Below, in pieces: positions 8,309 to 16,139 of a DNA stretch of 50,740 nucleotides. Below the pieces are notes generated by a model. That model had not been told where the DNA came from, did not search any database, and was given only the letters and a program-made list of their open reading frames with translations. This stretch comes from Acidobacteriota bacterium (lineage in GTDB: Bacteria; Acidobacteriota; Blastocatellia; Chloracidobacteriales; Chloracidobacteriaceae). The position numbers and the translations under genes are program-made. The DNA lies in NCBI GenBank assembly GCA_016208495.1, contig JACQXX010000113.1:1-50740 (forward strand), read 5' to 3'. Numbering within the stretch: the first letter of the stretch is position 1; every line of letters begins with the position of its first letter.

Positions 8309-10003
8309 TCACTTCCCAACCGCCTGGCTCACAACACCCGTGAGCCAGCCTTTGCGAATCCATAATTGCTTTGGCGTCGGTTGGTCTACATCCCGAAATG
8401 ACCACTCACCGCCTGATCCAACCGGAGTGATCAACTCCAGGCCGACATATTTCAACACTCCATTGTAATCCAGCGGCTCAACCCCGCTGACATAGCGCTC
8501 GAAGAAGTCTGAAAAGTTGGTTCCGGTGACTTTATTGACCGCCGTCAGAAAATCTTCGGTTCGATACCCTTTCCCCTTTAAATAATAGGTTGTGGCTGGC
8601 TGTTCATAAAAAGCTTTGAACATCGAGCGAAACACATCATCCAGCGATTTTGTCCCATTTGTCCGACCTCTGATTTCCAGGTCGAGGAGCAACCCCACGA
8701 TTTCGCCCTTGTTGTAATAATTGACTGAGGTTCGCCCAAGACTGGTCTCCTGGCGTGTAGGCGCGCCGACAATAAACCACGTGTCCCAGCTTGATTGCTC
8801 AACCGACATCAGTTTCCTTCCAGGCAGGCTTTCAAAGTAGCTCATTTGACGGGCAAAAAGCTGGTACATTTGTTCCGGACTGTAGACACCTGACCGCCCC
8901 AGGAATAAATCGCCGTAGTAACTCGTCAATCCTTCGGCAATCCAGAGGCTGCGGGTATGGACTTCGCGGCTGTAATCCCATGGCCCAAGTTCAACGGGTC
9001 GCAACCGTTTGACGTTCCAGACGTGAAAAAACTCATGCGAGGCCGTTTCAAGCGCTTCGGCTCGTCCATAGGGCGTCTCAAGCGTTGACGAAACGCACAC
9101 CTGAGTTGAGTTCAAATGTTCCATTCCATCACTGGCTCGGCCAGTTGGGTCAAAATTGATCAAAAACGTGTAGTGTTTATAGTCAGGCGTTCCCATGGTC
9201 GCGGTTTGGGCACGGACAATCTGTTCAATCTGCTTCACAAACGTATCTACATCTCCGGTCACACCGCCCGGCTGGTTCATCACCACACGATAGGTTTTGC
9301 CATCTACTTCAAATGACCGAACGACCAGTTCGCTGCTGATTTCGGTCGGGGTATCAATCAACAAATCATAGTTGGCAAAGTCAAATTCGTGCTGGCCTTC
9401 GCGATCAACCGCGCCGTTCATCACCTTCCATCCGGCTGGCGGATCTATAATCAAATGAACTGGATCCGGCTTGTGATTGACCACATAGGCAAAGACGGAG
9501 GCCCCGTTGTAATTGGCATGCTGGCGGTTCACGACGCTGAATGTCCCGGAAAGATCATTTCCAAACACGCGGTATGAAACTTTTAGGTCACGGGCACCTC
9601 GGGTCTGGATTCGCCAGGTCTGCTTGTCTATTTTTCCACAAGGCAGGACTTCCCCGCTCCGGGTCTGCGCCGTAAATTCCTGGACATTCTTGGCAAAGTC
9701 ATAAATGGCATACCGTCCGGGCGACCAGGCAGGCATCGCCACTTCAATCGCTGGCTCGCGGATATTTCCAATCTCAATTGAAATATCAAACAGATGGGCC
9801 TCCAGATCAGAAAACCCAACGCGATACGTCAAGGAGCAGGCTTTTCCGGCAGCCGCTTTTTTCTGGGCGAAGGCCGTTTCGGAACTCAGCAGCAACACAA
9901 CGGCGAGAAGGAGGAAGAAAATCGGGTTCCGGGTTCCGGGTTCCGGGTTCCGGGTTTTCAGAAACTCTTTGGGGCAAGGTTCACAGTACCTGGTATTTGG
10001 CAT
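8309..10003 (-). CDS. M61-family metallopeptidase (glycyl aminopeptidase-like)
   Basis: The zinc site is clear: HEFFH at about residues 323-327, followed by VWNVKRLRP. The downstream glutamate lies in WIAEGLTSYYGD (about 357), as in M61 glycyl aminopeptidases. The N-terminal M61_N beta domain precedes it (about residues 50-230). A signal peptide (FFLLLAVVLLLSSETAFA) implies export. Many relatives end in a PDZ domain. This one stops shortly after WIRKGWLTGVV, just where a PDZ would begin, and the stop borders a CTATCCN array. The start is uncertain (ATG 10003 or GTG 10021), and neither has a good ribosome site. The residues before the signal peptide (TRNPEPGTRNP) are encoded by a GGAACCC heptamer array, so the natural N-terminus may have been altered. 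Confidence 0.9.
   Translation of the reverse strand: MPNTRYCEPCPKEFLKTRNPEPGTRNPIFFLLLAVVLLLSSETAFAQKKAAAGKACSLTYRVGFSDLEAHLFDISIEIGNIREPAIEVAMPAWSPGRYAIYDFAKNVQEFTAQTRSGEVLPCGKIDKQTWRIQTRGARDLKVSYRVFGNDLSGTFSVVNRQHANYNGASVFAYVVNHKPDPVHLIIDPPAGWKVMNGAVDREGQHEFDFANYDLLIDTPTEISSELVVRSFEVDGKTYRVVMNQPGGVTGDVDTFVKQIEQIVRAQTATMGTPDYKHYTFLINFDPTGRASDGMEHLNSTQVCVSSTLETPYGRAEALETASHEFFHVWNVKRLRPVELGPWDYSREVHTRSLWIAEGLTSYYGDLFLGRSGVYSPEQMYQLFARQMSYFESLPGRKLMSVEQSSWDTWFIVGAPTRQETSLGRTSVNYYNKGEIVGLLLDLEIRGRTNGTKSLDDVFRSMFKAFYEQPATTYYLKGKGYRTEDFLTAVNKVTGTNFSDFFERYVSGVEPLDYNGVLKYVGLELITPVGSGGEWSFRDVDQPTPKQLWIRKGWLTGVVSQAVGK
9924..9958 (+). repeat. GGGTTCC heptamer array inside the M61 reading frame
   Basis: Four perfect GGGTTCC units and one degenerate unit. 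On the minus strand they read GGAACCC and encode the Pro/Arg/Asn-rich segment directly before the hydrophobic core of the signal peptide. Confidence 0.9.
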
Positions 10004-10215
10004 AGGAATATTGGTATCCACCGAAAAACAAGAGTGAAAAGTGACGACGGGTTTTTATTCAAAACTGATGTGAGTTGATGGCTTTTGAATGTGTGTCATC
10101 CATCTTACAATGGTTCAGCAACGCTCAACGACCTGTTTATCTGGCATCAGGTCTTTTTTTCGCGGTTTTGCCCTATTTGCTTCAGAACTCAATCTCTTCT
10201 GACTGGAGAAGTAAT

Positions 10216-10515
10216 ATGTTTCAGCGCCTCAAAGCCACGGTTGTGGTTGGACTCTCAAGTGTCATTTTCCTTCACTGGTCCACAGGAAACCCAAAAGCAG
10301 ACACTTAAGTCAACGATTTCAGGCAAGAAGTAAAACAACCCCAGAACCCAAAATCTGGAACCCAAAACTCGATTCTGAAAAACCTCAGCCCCGGAGAGAA
10401 ACGCACTTACCCGATCACACTAGAAACCTATGACTTCTTGTTCATATCCACGTTCGTGGAGCGAACAGACAATCCGAAATTTCCACTCCCGCTGCTTTTA
10501 TGGTTGGCCGATTGA
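10216..10515 (+). pseudogene. remnant of an exported-protein gene (possible CHAT/TPR-family N-terminus)
   Basis: GGAG stands 7 bases before the ATG at 10216, and the frame starts like a signal peptide (MFQRLKATVVVGLSSVIFLHW). A TAA interrupts it at 10306. The same frame then stays open and reads LSPGEKRTYPITLE and DFLFISTFVER before a TGA at 10513. That motif resembles the 'PGE-x-H-x-Y-x-(I/L)-x-L...DFL-x-V-x-VEQRGID' segment near the N-terminus of many acidobacterial CHAT or TPR proteins. The match is from memory. The gene looks dead: one in-frame stop, loss of the conserved continuation, and helicase sequence immediately after. The gap 10022-10215 before it shows nothing I can name. Confidence 0.5.
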
Positions 10516-10558
10516 TCGGCGAACATACAATTGATTGGAATAGAACTCAAATTTTGAT

Positions 10559-13240
10559 TCAAGTTGAAGGGATTCTGAAGTTCACGAACCGGAACCCGGA
10601 ACCCGGCGCCAACCGGGGGTCTTCCGGCCAGGCGTGTTTTGGATAGCGACGGCACAGTTCACGGCGAATTTGTGGATAATGGCGTTCCCAAAATCCAGCT
10701 AAATCGGTTGTCACCTGAACTGGACGCTGACTTGGGGCCAGCAGGTGCAGAACAACCGGAATATTGCCGCCACCAATCATCGGCCCAGTTTGCATCCCGA
10801 AAAAATCCTGCAATCGTGAGGCGACCCAGGGTTTTTGACCGGGGACGTAGTTGATTTTGACCCGTTTTCGGCCTGAAAGTGATGTAAATTCTGGTGCAAA
10901 GCGTTCCACCCAGTCACGTTGTTGCCCAGAAAGGCGCTCACGCAATTGAGCCAGTAAGCCAACCGAATCGTCATCAGCAATCTGGCGCAATTCGGCAAAA
11001 CTCTTTAACCCATGACACAAATCACCCAGAGCGGCCTTGAGGTCTTCATCAGAAAAAGTCGGGAAGTTCTTTTCAGGAAACGCGGTTCGGACAAACTCAA
11101 CTCGCGCCAGCCAGCGCTCGATTTTTTCTTGTTCGACAAATCGAAACAGCCCGGCGGCCAGTGCCGCTCGGGCCAGTTCCGCTGCGACTTTTTCGGGATT
11201 GGGATTGCGAAGCTGGCTGAAATCAATCACCAACTGGTCAAACTTCATCTGGCTAAAGACATCAACCCGCTGTGTTTCTGGATGAAACACCATTTCTTCG
11301 GTTTCAGAAATCCGGTCCGGGAAAAATTCGAGCAGCCATTCTGGCTCAATCGCCGAAGCCACCCGAATGAGTACGCCTTTTCCAGCCTGATTTTCGGCCT
11401 GAACTGCCACCAGAAACTCAGCCTGACGCACGGAACTGGTTTCGGCAAGTATTCCTTCACTACCGCTTGAAAGCACAACCTTCTGACTGAATTCTTTTGA
11501 ATTTCGTGCTCGTCGTCGTCCAACTCGATCTGGAAAGGCCACCAGAACTGCCTTCAACAGGGCTTCATCCAGATTGCCGGGTGGAGAAGCGGAACCGGTG
11601 TTTTTACCTGGTGTTATCAGACGGCGTAACTGCTGCCGGGCGCGTTCGACTCGCCGAACTGTTCCGACATCAAGACCCAGCATCCGCACCCGGTCCGGAA
11701 CAAACCGCATCCGGTCCGCTTCGCAAAAGAGATCAAATTGCTCAAGGACATCGGAGGAAGAGCTCGTTGCACCACGCCGTGATTGAGATGACGAATGGAG
11801 TTGCGTGCGTGAGTCCAACCGAATGTCGCGTTCCCCAAGCAGTGCCGCCAGAATGCAGCCTTCCGAAGCAATTCCCTGTCGTTTGGTTTCGACCAGCAAG
11901 CGTGAGAAACGCGGATGAAGCGGCAGCGATGCCATTTTCTGACCAGTTTCAGTCAAAGAATTTTCATTATCAGTCGCACCAAGCTGCCGGAGCAATGTAT
12001 CGGCTGCCGACAATGCGGCTTCGGGCGGTGGGTCAAACCAGTCCAGCGTCGCCGGGTCAATTCCCAGTGCTCGCAATGACAGCACGGTTTCAGCCAGGTC
12101 AATCCGTTTGATTTCTGGAAGGTCCTGCTCTGGGCGAGCTTCAAAATCAAACCGGGTAAATAATCGGAGGCATCGCCCGGCACGGGTTCTCCCAGCCCGT
12201 CCGGCTCGCTGAATGACCGAAGCGCGACTCACTTTGGCAACTTCAAGCGATGAAAACCCGGTCCAGGGCGACGTTTTGTTGACCCGAGCCAGCCCTGAAT
12301 CAATCACGGTCACCACACCATCAATGGTGACCGATGATTCGGCCACATTCGTCGCCAGAATGATTTTGGTCTGTTGAGCGGGTCGGACGGCCCGGTCCTG
12401 TTCCTCCGGTGTTAAGTCTCCGTGGAGTGGCAGCACCAGCCAGTTGTGGAGTTTCGCCAGCGGTTCACAAGCATCACGACATTTTCTGATTTCGGCGGCG
12501 CCTGGAAGGAACACCAGCGCATCGCCATCCAACCCTCGATCACCAGCCAGCGTTTTGAGCGTTCCGGCCACCTGTTCAGCCAGGGGACGATCATCCGCCT
12601 GTCTGGCGAACTGGGTTTCCACCTCAAACAGTTTTCCTTCTGATCGCAACACTTCGCAGTTTCCTAGAAAGGCAGCAATCGGCGCTGAATTCAGCGTAGC
12701 CGACATCACCACGATCTTCAGGTCAGGTCGTGTAGTTTGCTGCAATCTCTTCAGGAGCGAAATGGCAAGATCGGTCTGAAAGTGACGTTCATGAAACTCA
12801 TCGAGCACGACGACACTCACCCCAGCCAGTGTCGGATCGGTCAGGAGTCGCCGCAGAAATACACCTTCAGTCACAAAGGTCAACCGGGTTTGGGGGCTCG
12901 TCACGTCTTCAAATCGAACCTGATACCCGACCAGACTTCCGACAGCACAGTTTTGTTCTTCGGCAACGTGTCGTGCCGCCATGCGGGCGGCCAGCCGACG
13001 TGGTTCAAGCACCAGGACCTGGCCGAAGACGTCGGGCTGAAAAAAACCAGGGCTGAGGGCTCGGGGCTGAAGAAGTTGGGTTGAAGAAGTCGGGTTGATT
13101 GCGTGGTGCATCAGCAAAGCTGGAACGCGCGTTGTTTTTCCGGCTCCGGGAGGTGCTTCGAGGATCAGGTTTGAAACGCGATCAAGTGCCGAAAGAATAT
13201 GTTTGGCAAGGTCGTCAATCGGCAGGTGGGAAATGGACAT
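10559..13240 (-). CDS. hrpB: ATP-dependent helicase HrpB
   Basis: A DEAH-box type helicase of the HrpB family, 893 aa. Motifs in order: Walker A GAGKTT (residues 32-37), LEPRRLAAR (motif Ia, 78-86), DEFHER (147-152, the DEFH variant of this family), MSATL, and QRAGRAGR (motif VI). The HrpB C-terminal domain ends PKHAWPEDP. Its substrate in the cell is not well established. Two features are odd. About 25 residues between Walker A and motif Ia (48-72, INPTSS...QPDVF) are encoded by a dispersed intergenic repeat and lengthen a normally short loop. The last residues after WPEDP (LAPGSGFRFVNF...) read through two GGGTTCC heptamers. The start ATG at 13240 is supported by homology. Confidence 0.95.
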   Translation of the reverse strand: MSISHLPIDDLAKHILSALDRVSNLILEAPPGAGKTTRVPALLMHHAINPTSSTQLLQPRALSPGFFQPDVFGQVLVLEPRRLAARMAARHVAEEQNCAVGSLVGYQVRFEDVTSPQTRLTFVTEGVFLRRLLTDPTLAGVSVVVLDEFHERHFQTDLAISLLKRLQQTTRPDLKIVVMSATLNSAPIAAFLGNCEVLRSEGKLFEVETQFARQADDRPLAEQVAGTLKTLAGDRGLDGDALVFLPGAAEIRKCRDACEPLAKLHNWLVLPLHGDLTPEEQDRAVRPAQQTKIILATNVAESSVTIDGVVTVIDSGLARVNKTSPWTGFSSLEVAKVSRASVIQRAGRAGRTRAGRCLRLFTRFDFEARPEQDLPEIKRIDLAETVLSLRALGIDPATLDWFDPPPEAALSAADTLLRQLGATDNENSLTETGQKMASLPLHPRFSRLLVETKRQGIASEGCILAALLGERDIRLDSRTQLHSSSQSRRGATSSSSDVLEQFDLFCEADRMRFVPDRVRMLGLDVGTVRRVERARQQLRRLITPGKNTGSASPPGNLDEALLKAVLVAFPDRVGRRRARNSKEFSQKVVLSSGSEGILAETSSVRQAEFLVAVQAENQAGKGVLIRVASAIEPEWLLEFFPDRISETEEMVFHPETQRVDVFSQMKFDQLVIDFSQLRNPNPEKVAAELARAALAAGLFRFVEQEKIERWLARVEFVRTAFPEKNFPTFSDEDLKAALGDLCHGLKSFAELRQIADDDSVGLLAQLRERLSGQQRDWVERFAPEFTSLSGRKRVKINYVPGQKPWVASRLQDFFGMQTGPMIGGGNIPVVLHLLAPSQRPVQVTTDLAGFWERHYPQIRRELCRRYPKHAWPEDPRLAPGSGFRFVNFRIPST
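10586..10606 (+). repeat. GGAACCC heptamers at the 3' end of hrpB
   Basis: Two perfect AACCCGG units (10593-10606), preceded by one with a base missing. They encode the PGSGF part of the helicase C-terminal extension. Confidence 0.8.
13024..13099 (+). repeat. GGGCTGAA-type repeat inserted in-frame in hrpB
   Basis: The sequence GGGCTGAAAAAAACCAGGGC...GGGGCTGAAGAAG is almost the same as intergenic sequence at about 6249-6292. It adds about 25 codons to the helicase without breaking the frame. Confidence 0.8.
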
Positions 13241-13249
13241 GAGAGTTTG

Positions 13250-13330
13250 GAAACAGGGTTCAGGGTTCAGGGTTCAGGGTTCAGGGAAAGACAAGTCTCT
13301 GCATGATATAACATTGAATGAAGGGTAAAG
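13250..13330 (+). repeat. heptamer-headed element, GGGTTCA copy upstream of hrpB
   Basis: Four GGGTTCA units (13256-13283) are followed by GGGAAAGACAAGTCTC...AAGGGTAAAGCCTG. This aligns by eye with the tail of the full element at 34320-34423, with an internal deletion. The head is about 15 bases from the hrpB start codon. Confidence 0.6.
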
Positions 13331-13342
13331 CCTGGACCCAGA

Positions 13343-13558
13343 TTATTTTTCCTGATCTATTACCTCAATCACAAAATCCTGGATGAAGGATTGGTCTTTT
13401 AATCGTGGACTTGCGATTCGCGCAAATCTTTGTTTTACCTCTCTGACTGAAAAATCCGGTACAACGACGTAGACCCTTGTTTGGTCAGGAAGATCAACCT
13501 TTTCAAGTAGTTCAATCTTTCCATCCTGAATACTACCTTCAATTGTCACAACGCTCAT
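13343..13558 (-). CDS. small DUF104/AF2212-like protein (possible antitoxin)
   Basis: 71 aa. The N-terminal half (VTIEGSIQDGKIELLEKVDLPDQTRVYVVVP) has the beta-hairpin pattern of the DUF104/AF2212 antitoxin-like family: 'y-x-x-G-x-(I/L)-x-pL-e-x-v-x-L-p-e-g-x-x-V-x-V-x-V'. The C-terminal half is charged and helical (VKQRFARIASPRLKDQSF). In toxin-antitoxin pairs such proteins accompany a PIN-domain toxin, but no toxin gene is next to it, so it may be an orphan. GAGGAAAAAA lies before the ATG at 13558. The start overlaps the end of the upstream YhhN-like frame by 4 bases. Confidence 0.65.
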   Translation of the reverse strand: MSVVTIEGSIQDGKIELLEKVDLPDQTRVYVVVPDFSVREVKQRFARIASPRLKDQSFIQDFVIEVIDQEK

Positions 13559-14286
13559 TTTTTTCCTCGCTGAAAGACGCAGGGTTTATTGGTTTTGGGA
13601 AAAGACAAAACAGACGAAAAGGCTATTTGTTCGAAAACCCGGAACCCGGAACCCGGAACCCGGAACCCGGAACCCGGAACCCGGAACCCGGAACCCGGAA
13701 CCCGGAACCCGGAACCCGGAACCCGGAACCCGGAACCCGGAAGCTGGAACCCGGAATCCGCAATAAAGGCCAGTGCGCGGCCTTCCTTGTCGGAAAATTC
13801 ACACCGATTCGTCGCCTGGTACGCCATAAAGAAGATGACAGCCATATAAGTTATCACCGGAACGGTCATACCTCCCAGCCTGGGATAGACAATCATCCCC
13901 ACTGAAATTCCATAAATCAGAAGCGGAAAATTCCATCCTGAAGGCTGGAGCGGCGAGGCATCGGGCATAAAGGCGGCAATATAAAAGAGATGTGCAATCA
14001 GGAAGCTTCCCAGCCCCAGAAGAAACATCAACTCCGAGGCTTTGCCGATCAACAAGATGTCGCCGACAAGCGAGAAAATCAGCCCAATGACGATCATCCG
14101 TTTGTAGTGTGCCGAGACTCGCGACTCAGCCTGAGCCGCCAGCCAGATGATGAGCACCATCGTCAACGGCTTGAAGAGCAAAATACCGTACCAGGGGCCG
14201 ATGGTTTCACACCACAGATGTGCCAGGGCGGAAAGCAAAATCGCAATTGAGAGCTTTGAGGTCAGAGTTTGGGGAGTGTATGACAT
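13555..14286 (-). CDS. lysoplasmalogenase (YhhN/TMEM86) family membrane protein with C-terminus replaced by heptamer-encoded repeats
   Basis: Residues 1 to about 175 look like YhhN-family membrane proteins: KPLTMVLII, FSLVGDILLIG, GLGSFLIAHLFYIAAF and IVYPRLGG...ITYMAVIFFMAYQA are hydrophobic helices with the family motifs. Known members hydrolyse the vinyl ether of lysoplasmalogens in the membrane. The last helices expected in the family (a segment like LFxxSDxxLAxxRF) are absent. The frame instead runs into 15 perfect copies of a 7-bp repeat, read as PGSGFRV five times, then an unrelated tail ending CVFQRGKK. The gene is probably truncated and inactive, although the frame is open. A GGGTTCA array sits 11 bases upstream of the ATG. 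Confidence 0.7.
   Translation of the reverse strand: MSYTPQTLTSKLSIAILLSALAHLWCETIGPWYGILLFKPLTMVLIIWLAAQAESRVSAHYKRMIVIGLIFSLVGDILLIGKASELMFLLGLGSFLIAHLFYIAAFMPDASPLQPSGWNFPLLIYGISVGMIVYPRLGGMTVPVITYMAVIFFMAYQATNRCEFSDKEGRALAFIADSGFQLPGSGFRVPGSGFRVPGSGFRVPGSGFRVPGSGFRVFEQIAFSSVLSFPKTNKPCVFQRGKK
13636..13761 (+). repeat. long AACCCGG heptamer array (15 perfect copies)
   Basis: Positions 13636-13740 are exactly 15 uninterrupted AACCCGG units. They are followed by AAGCTGG, AACCCGG and AATCCGC in the same register. It is the longest heptamer array in the window and lies inside the YhhN-like reading frame. Confidence 0.97.
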
Positions 14287-14296
14287 AAGAGCCTTG

Positions 14297-14324
14297 GGGT
14301 TCAGGGTTCAGGGTTCAGGGTTCA
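14297..14324 (+). repeat. GGGTTCA heptamer array
   Basis: Four perfect units, 11 bases upstream of the YhhN-like start codon. It is followed by a GCATAAG-family repeat (14328-14349) and by GC-rich inverted segments (GGGGTGCACCAGCCCCCGG). Beyond these the gap 14287-14590 shows only AT-rich sequence. Confidence 0.95.
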
Positions 14325-14327
14325 AGG

Positions 14328-14349
14328 GCATACGCGCCAGGATAAGGAT
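14328..14349 (+). repeat. GCATAAGCGCCAGGATAAG-type repeat, copy 1
   Basis: The sequence reads GCATACGCGCCAGGATAAGG and differs by one base from the copies at 23832 and 30426. Confidence 0.75.
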
Positions 14350-14590
14350 CGGAGTCCTGCAGGGACGGCATTCGATAGCCGGGGTGCACCAGCCCCCGGT
14401 CCCGGTCAGGTCAAGACCCAAGCCCTGCAGGGGCGACATAAAAAACAAGCGGATGGTTCAAATTTTCCTTTATTTTAGTGCTTATGGGGGTCAGGGTTTG
14501 GTTTAAGATTTCGTTGGTTGCGTTTTATCCAATTGTGATTTGGGCTATTTGATAATAAATCGCTTTATACCAATAACTTATTCTGTCTAG

Positions 14591-14827
14591 CTAGTCACCA
14601 TGCCGCTTCAATACCTCAAAAACTTCCTTATATTTTTCAGCTATTCGACGCACTGTCGTTTTCAACTCAGACGAAGGTGGGGGGAAAACTTCTATGTCTA
14701 TCTTTTCTCCCTTGAGGCTCAAAACGGCGAATGATCCATCAGCCACTCCCATTTCTTGTGCCATCTCTGAAGGAATATCCAAAACCCATCCTTTTTCTGA
14801 CCTGTGCGGAATCAATACATTTTCCAT
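14591..14827 (-). CDS. small AbrB/MazE-like protein (possible DNA-binding or antitoxin)
   Basis: 78 aa. The N-terminal part (KGWVLDIPSEMAQEMGVADGSFAVLSL) follows the SpoVT-AbrB/MazE pattern: a strand, 'IP', a short helix and 'G-x-x-x-G-x-x-x-x-L'. A charged helical tail follows (VRRIAEKYKEVFEVLKRHG). AbrB-fold proteins bind DNA as dimers and often act as antitoxins. No toxin gene is adjacent, so function is open. AGGAGGAAAA precedes the ATG at 14827, an excellent ribosome site. The gene lies 37 bases downstream of lipB on the same strand and may be co-transcribed with it. Confidence 0.7.
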   Translation of the reverse strand: MENVLIPHRSEKGWVLDIPSEMAQEMGVADGSFAVLSLKGEKIDIEVFPPPSSELKTTVRRIAEKYKEVFEVLKRHGD

Positions 14828-14864
14828 GTTTTTCCTCCTTCAATCGTCCAGGGTAAACCAGTTT

Positions 14865-15980
14865 TCACAAAATCCGGCTGGCCAGTTCAAAGGCTCGATG
14901 ATTGCCGCGCCACATCAATCGCTTTTTGGCTGATTCGTAATCCAACCACTCGTACTCGCTGTGTTCGTTCACGGCAAGCTGCACTTCGCGATGCGGCGAC
15001 CGCGCAGTATAAGAATGTTCCCGGTTGAAAATCGGCGTTTTCATGCCTTTCTTCTGGTAAATCGGATCAATCATAAAGCTGTGAACATAGTCCAGCGGTG
15101 TGATTTGGAGTTCAAAGCCTGTCTCTTCAAAGACTTCGCGGCTGGCCGCTTCAAAGGGCGTTTCGTTGCGTTTGCGTTCGATAGTGCCGGTGACTGGCTG
15201 CCAGAAGCCTCCGCTTTCAGGGACACGGTGCAGCAATAAATATTCGACCTTGTTTTTGTGCCGATGGCCAATCACCACCTGGATGGATTCGTGCTCAATC
15301 GTCTTCGGCGTAATTGTCCGACCAAAAACCTCGCCGAAGTGCTTCAGAATCAAGGGTTCGACTTCTGAAAATTCGACGTCCCGGCCCAACACTTCGGCAA
15401 TTGAAGTTACGCCTTTATCCCGAATGCCACAGGGCACGATCAGGTTAAAGTAATCGAGTGCCGTGTTGACGTTGAGTGCAAACCCGTGCGACGTTACCCA
15501 GCGGGAAATCCGCACCCCCATGGCCGCGATTTTTCGTGAACCAACCCACACTCCGGTCAGGCCGTCAATTCGGTCAGATTCAATCCCCAGTTCGGCCAGA
15601 GCGGCAATGATGACCTGCTCCAGGTCGCGCATATACCGCCGCACATCGCGCCGATCCGGGTTTAAGTCAACAATTGGATAGCCAACCAGTTGCCCTGGAC
15701 CGTGAAACGTCACTTCTCCGCCCCGTCCAGTTTCGTGGACTTCGATTCCAGCCCCTTCCAGAAATGTCGGCGTGGCGACAATGTTCGTTTTGTCAGCGCC
15801 ACGGCCCAGGGTCAGCACCGGCGGATGTTCCAGAAACACCAGGGCATCCGGGATTTTTCCTTCTTTACGGAGGTCAACCAGGACCTCCTGTAATCGTAAT
15901 CCATCCACATAATCAACTTCCCCGAGCGACCAGACCAGGAGTTCACGGTCAGTTGCTGAAGGCGAAAATTGTTCGGTCAT
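14865..15980 (-). CDS. lipB: octanoyltransferase LipB fused to a NudB-like Nudix hydrolase
   Basis: Residues 1 to about 228 are LipB, which moves octanoyl from acyl carrier protein to lipoyl domains in lipoic acid synthesis. Visible are TGRGGEVTFHGPGQLVGYPI (85-103), catalytic Lys150 in GSRKIAAMG and catalytic Cys184 in IVPCGI. Residues 232-371 form a Nudix domain similar to NudB (dihydroneopterin triphosphate pyrophosphatase): FWQPVTG, Nudix box 265-289 ending REVFEETGF, and a C-terminal EYEWLDY. The spacing between the first Gly and Glu of the box is 7, not the usual 5. I chose the ATG at 15980 because GAGAGGGG precedes it; the ATG at 16019 has no ribosome site. Nudix substrate unknown. Confidence 0.93.
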   Translation of the reverse strand: MTEQFSPSATDRELLVWSLGEVDYVDGLRLQEVLVDLRKEGKIPDALVFLEHPPVLTLGRGADKTNIVATPTFLEGAGIEVHETGRGGEVTFHGPGQLVGYPIVDLNPDRRDVRRYMRDLEQVIIAALAELGIESDRIDGLTGVWVGSRKIAAMGVRISRWVTSHGFALNVNTALDYFNLIVPCGIRDKGVTSIAEVLGRDVEFSEVEPLILKHFGEVFGRTITPKTIEHESIQVVIGHRHKNKVEYLLLHRVPESGGFWQPVTGTIERKRNETPFEAASREVFEETGFELQITPLDYVHSFMIDPIYQKKGMKTPIFNREHSYTARSPHREVQLAVNEHSEYEWLDYESAKKRLMWRGNHRAFELASRIL

Positions 15981-16034
15981 CTCAAACCCCTCTCGTACTC
16001 TTTTGAGATCAGCACTCATAATTCAGAAAAGGTA

Positions 16035-16138
16035 ACACCAATTTGCAATAAACCCCTTGTATTAGGAAATGGTCAAATAGTTCAATCAAATAAACTTCGT
16101 GAACTACTGACTACTGACTACTGACTACAAACGGGTAT
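16035..16138 (-). repeat. heptamer-headed element, AGTCAGT copy
   Basis: Read on the minus strand it begins ATACCCGTTTGT (16138-16127), then AGTCAGT heptamers, then TTCACGAAGTTTATTTGATTG, and ends at AATTTGGTGT. It aligns along nearly its whole length with the element at 28438-28542 and has almost the same length (104 versus 105 bp). Confidence 0.8.
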
Positions 16139-16139
16139 A

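Noticed and set aside
13636-13761. CRISPR-like tandem repeats
   Set aside because: The units are 7 bp with no spacers and no cas genes are nearby; it is a simple tandem array.
13343-14827. DUF104-like and AbrB-like small genes as toxin-antitoxin loci
   Set aside because: No toxin-size ORF with PIN, MazF or similar features is adjacent to either gene.
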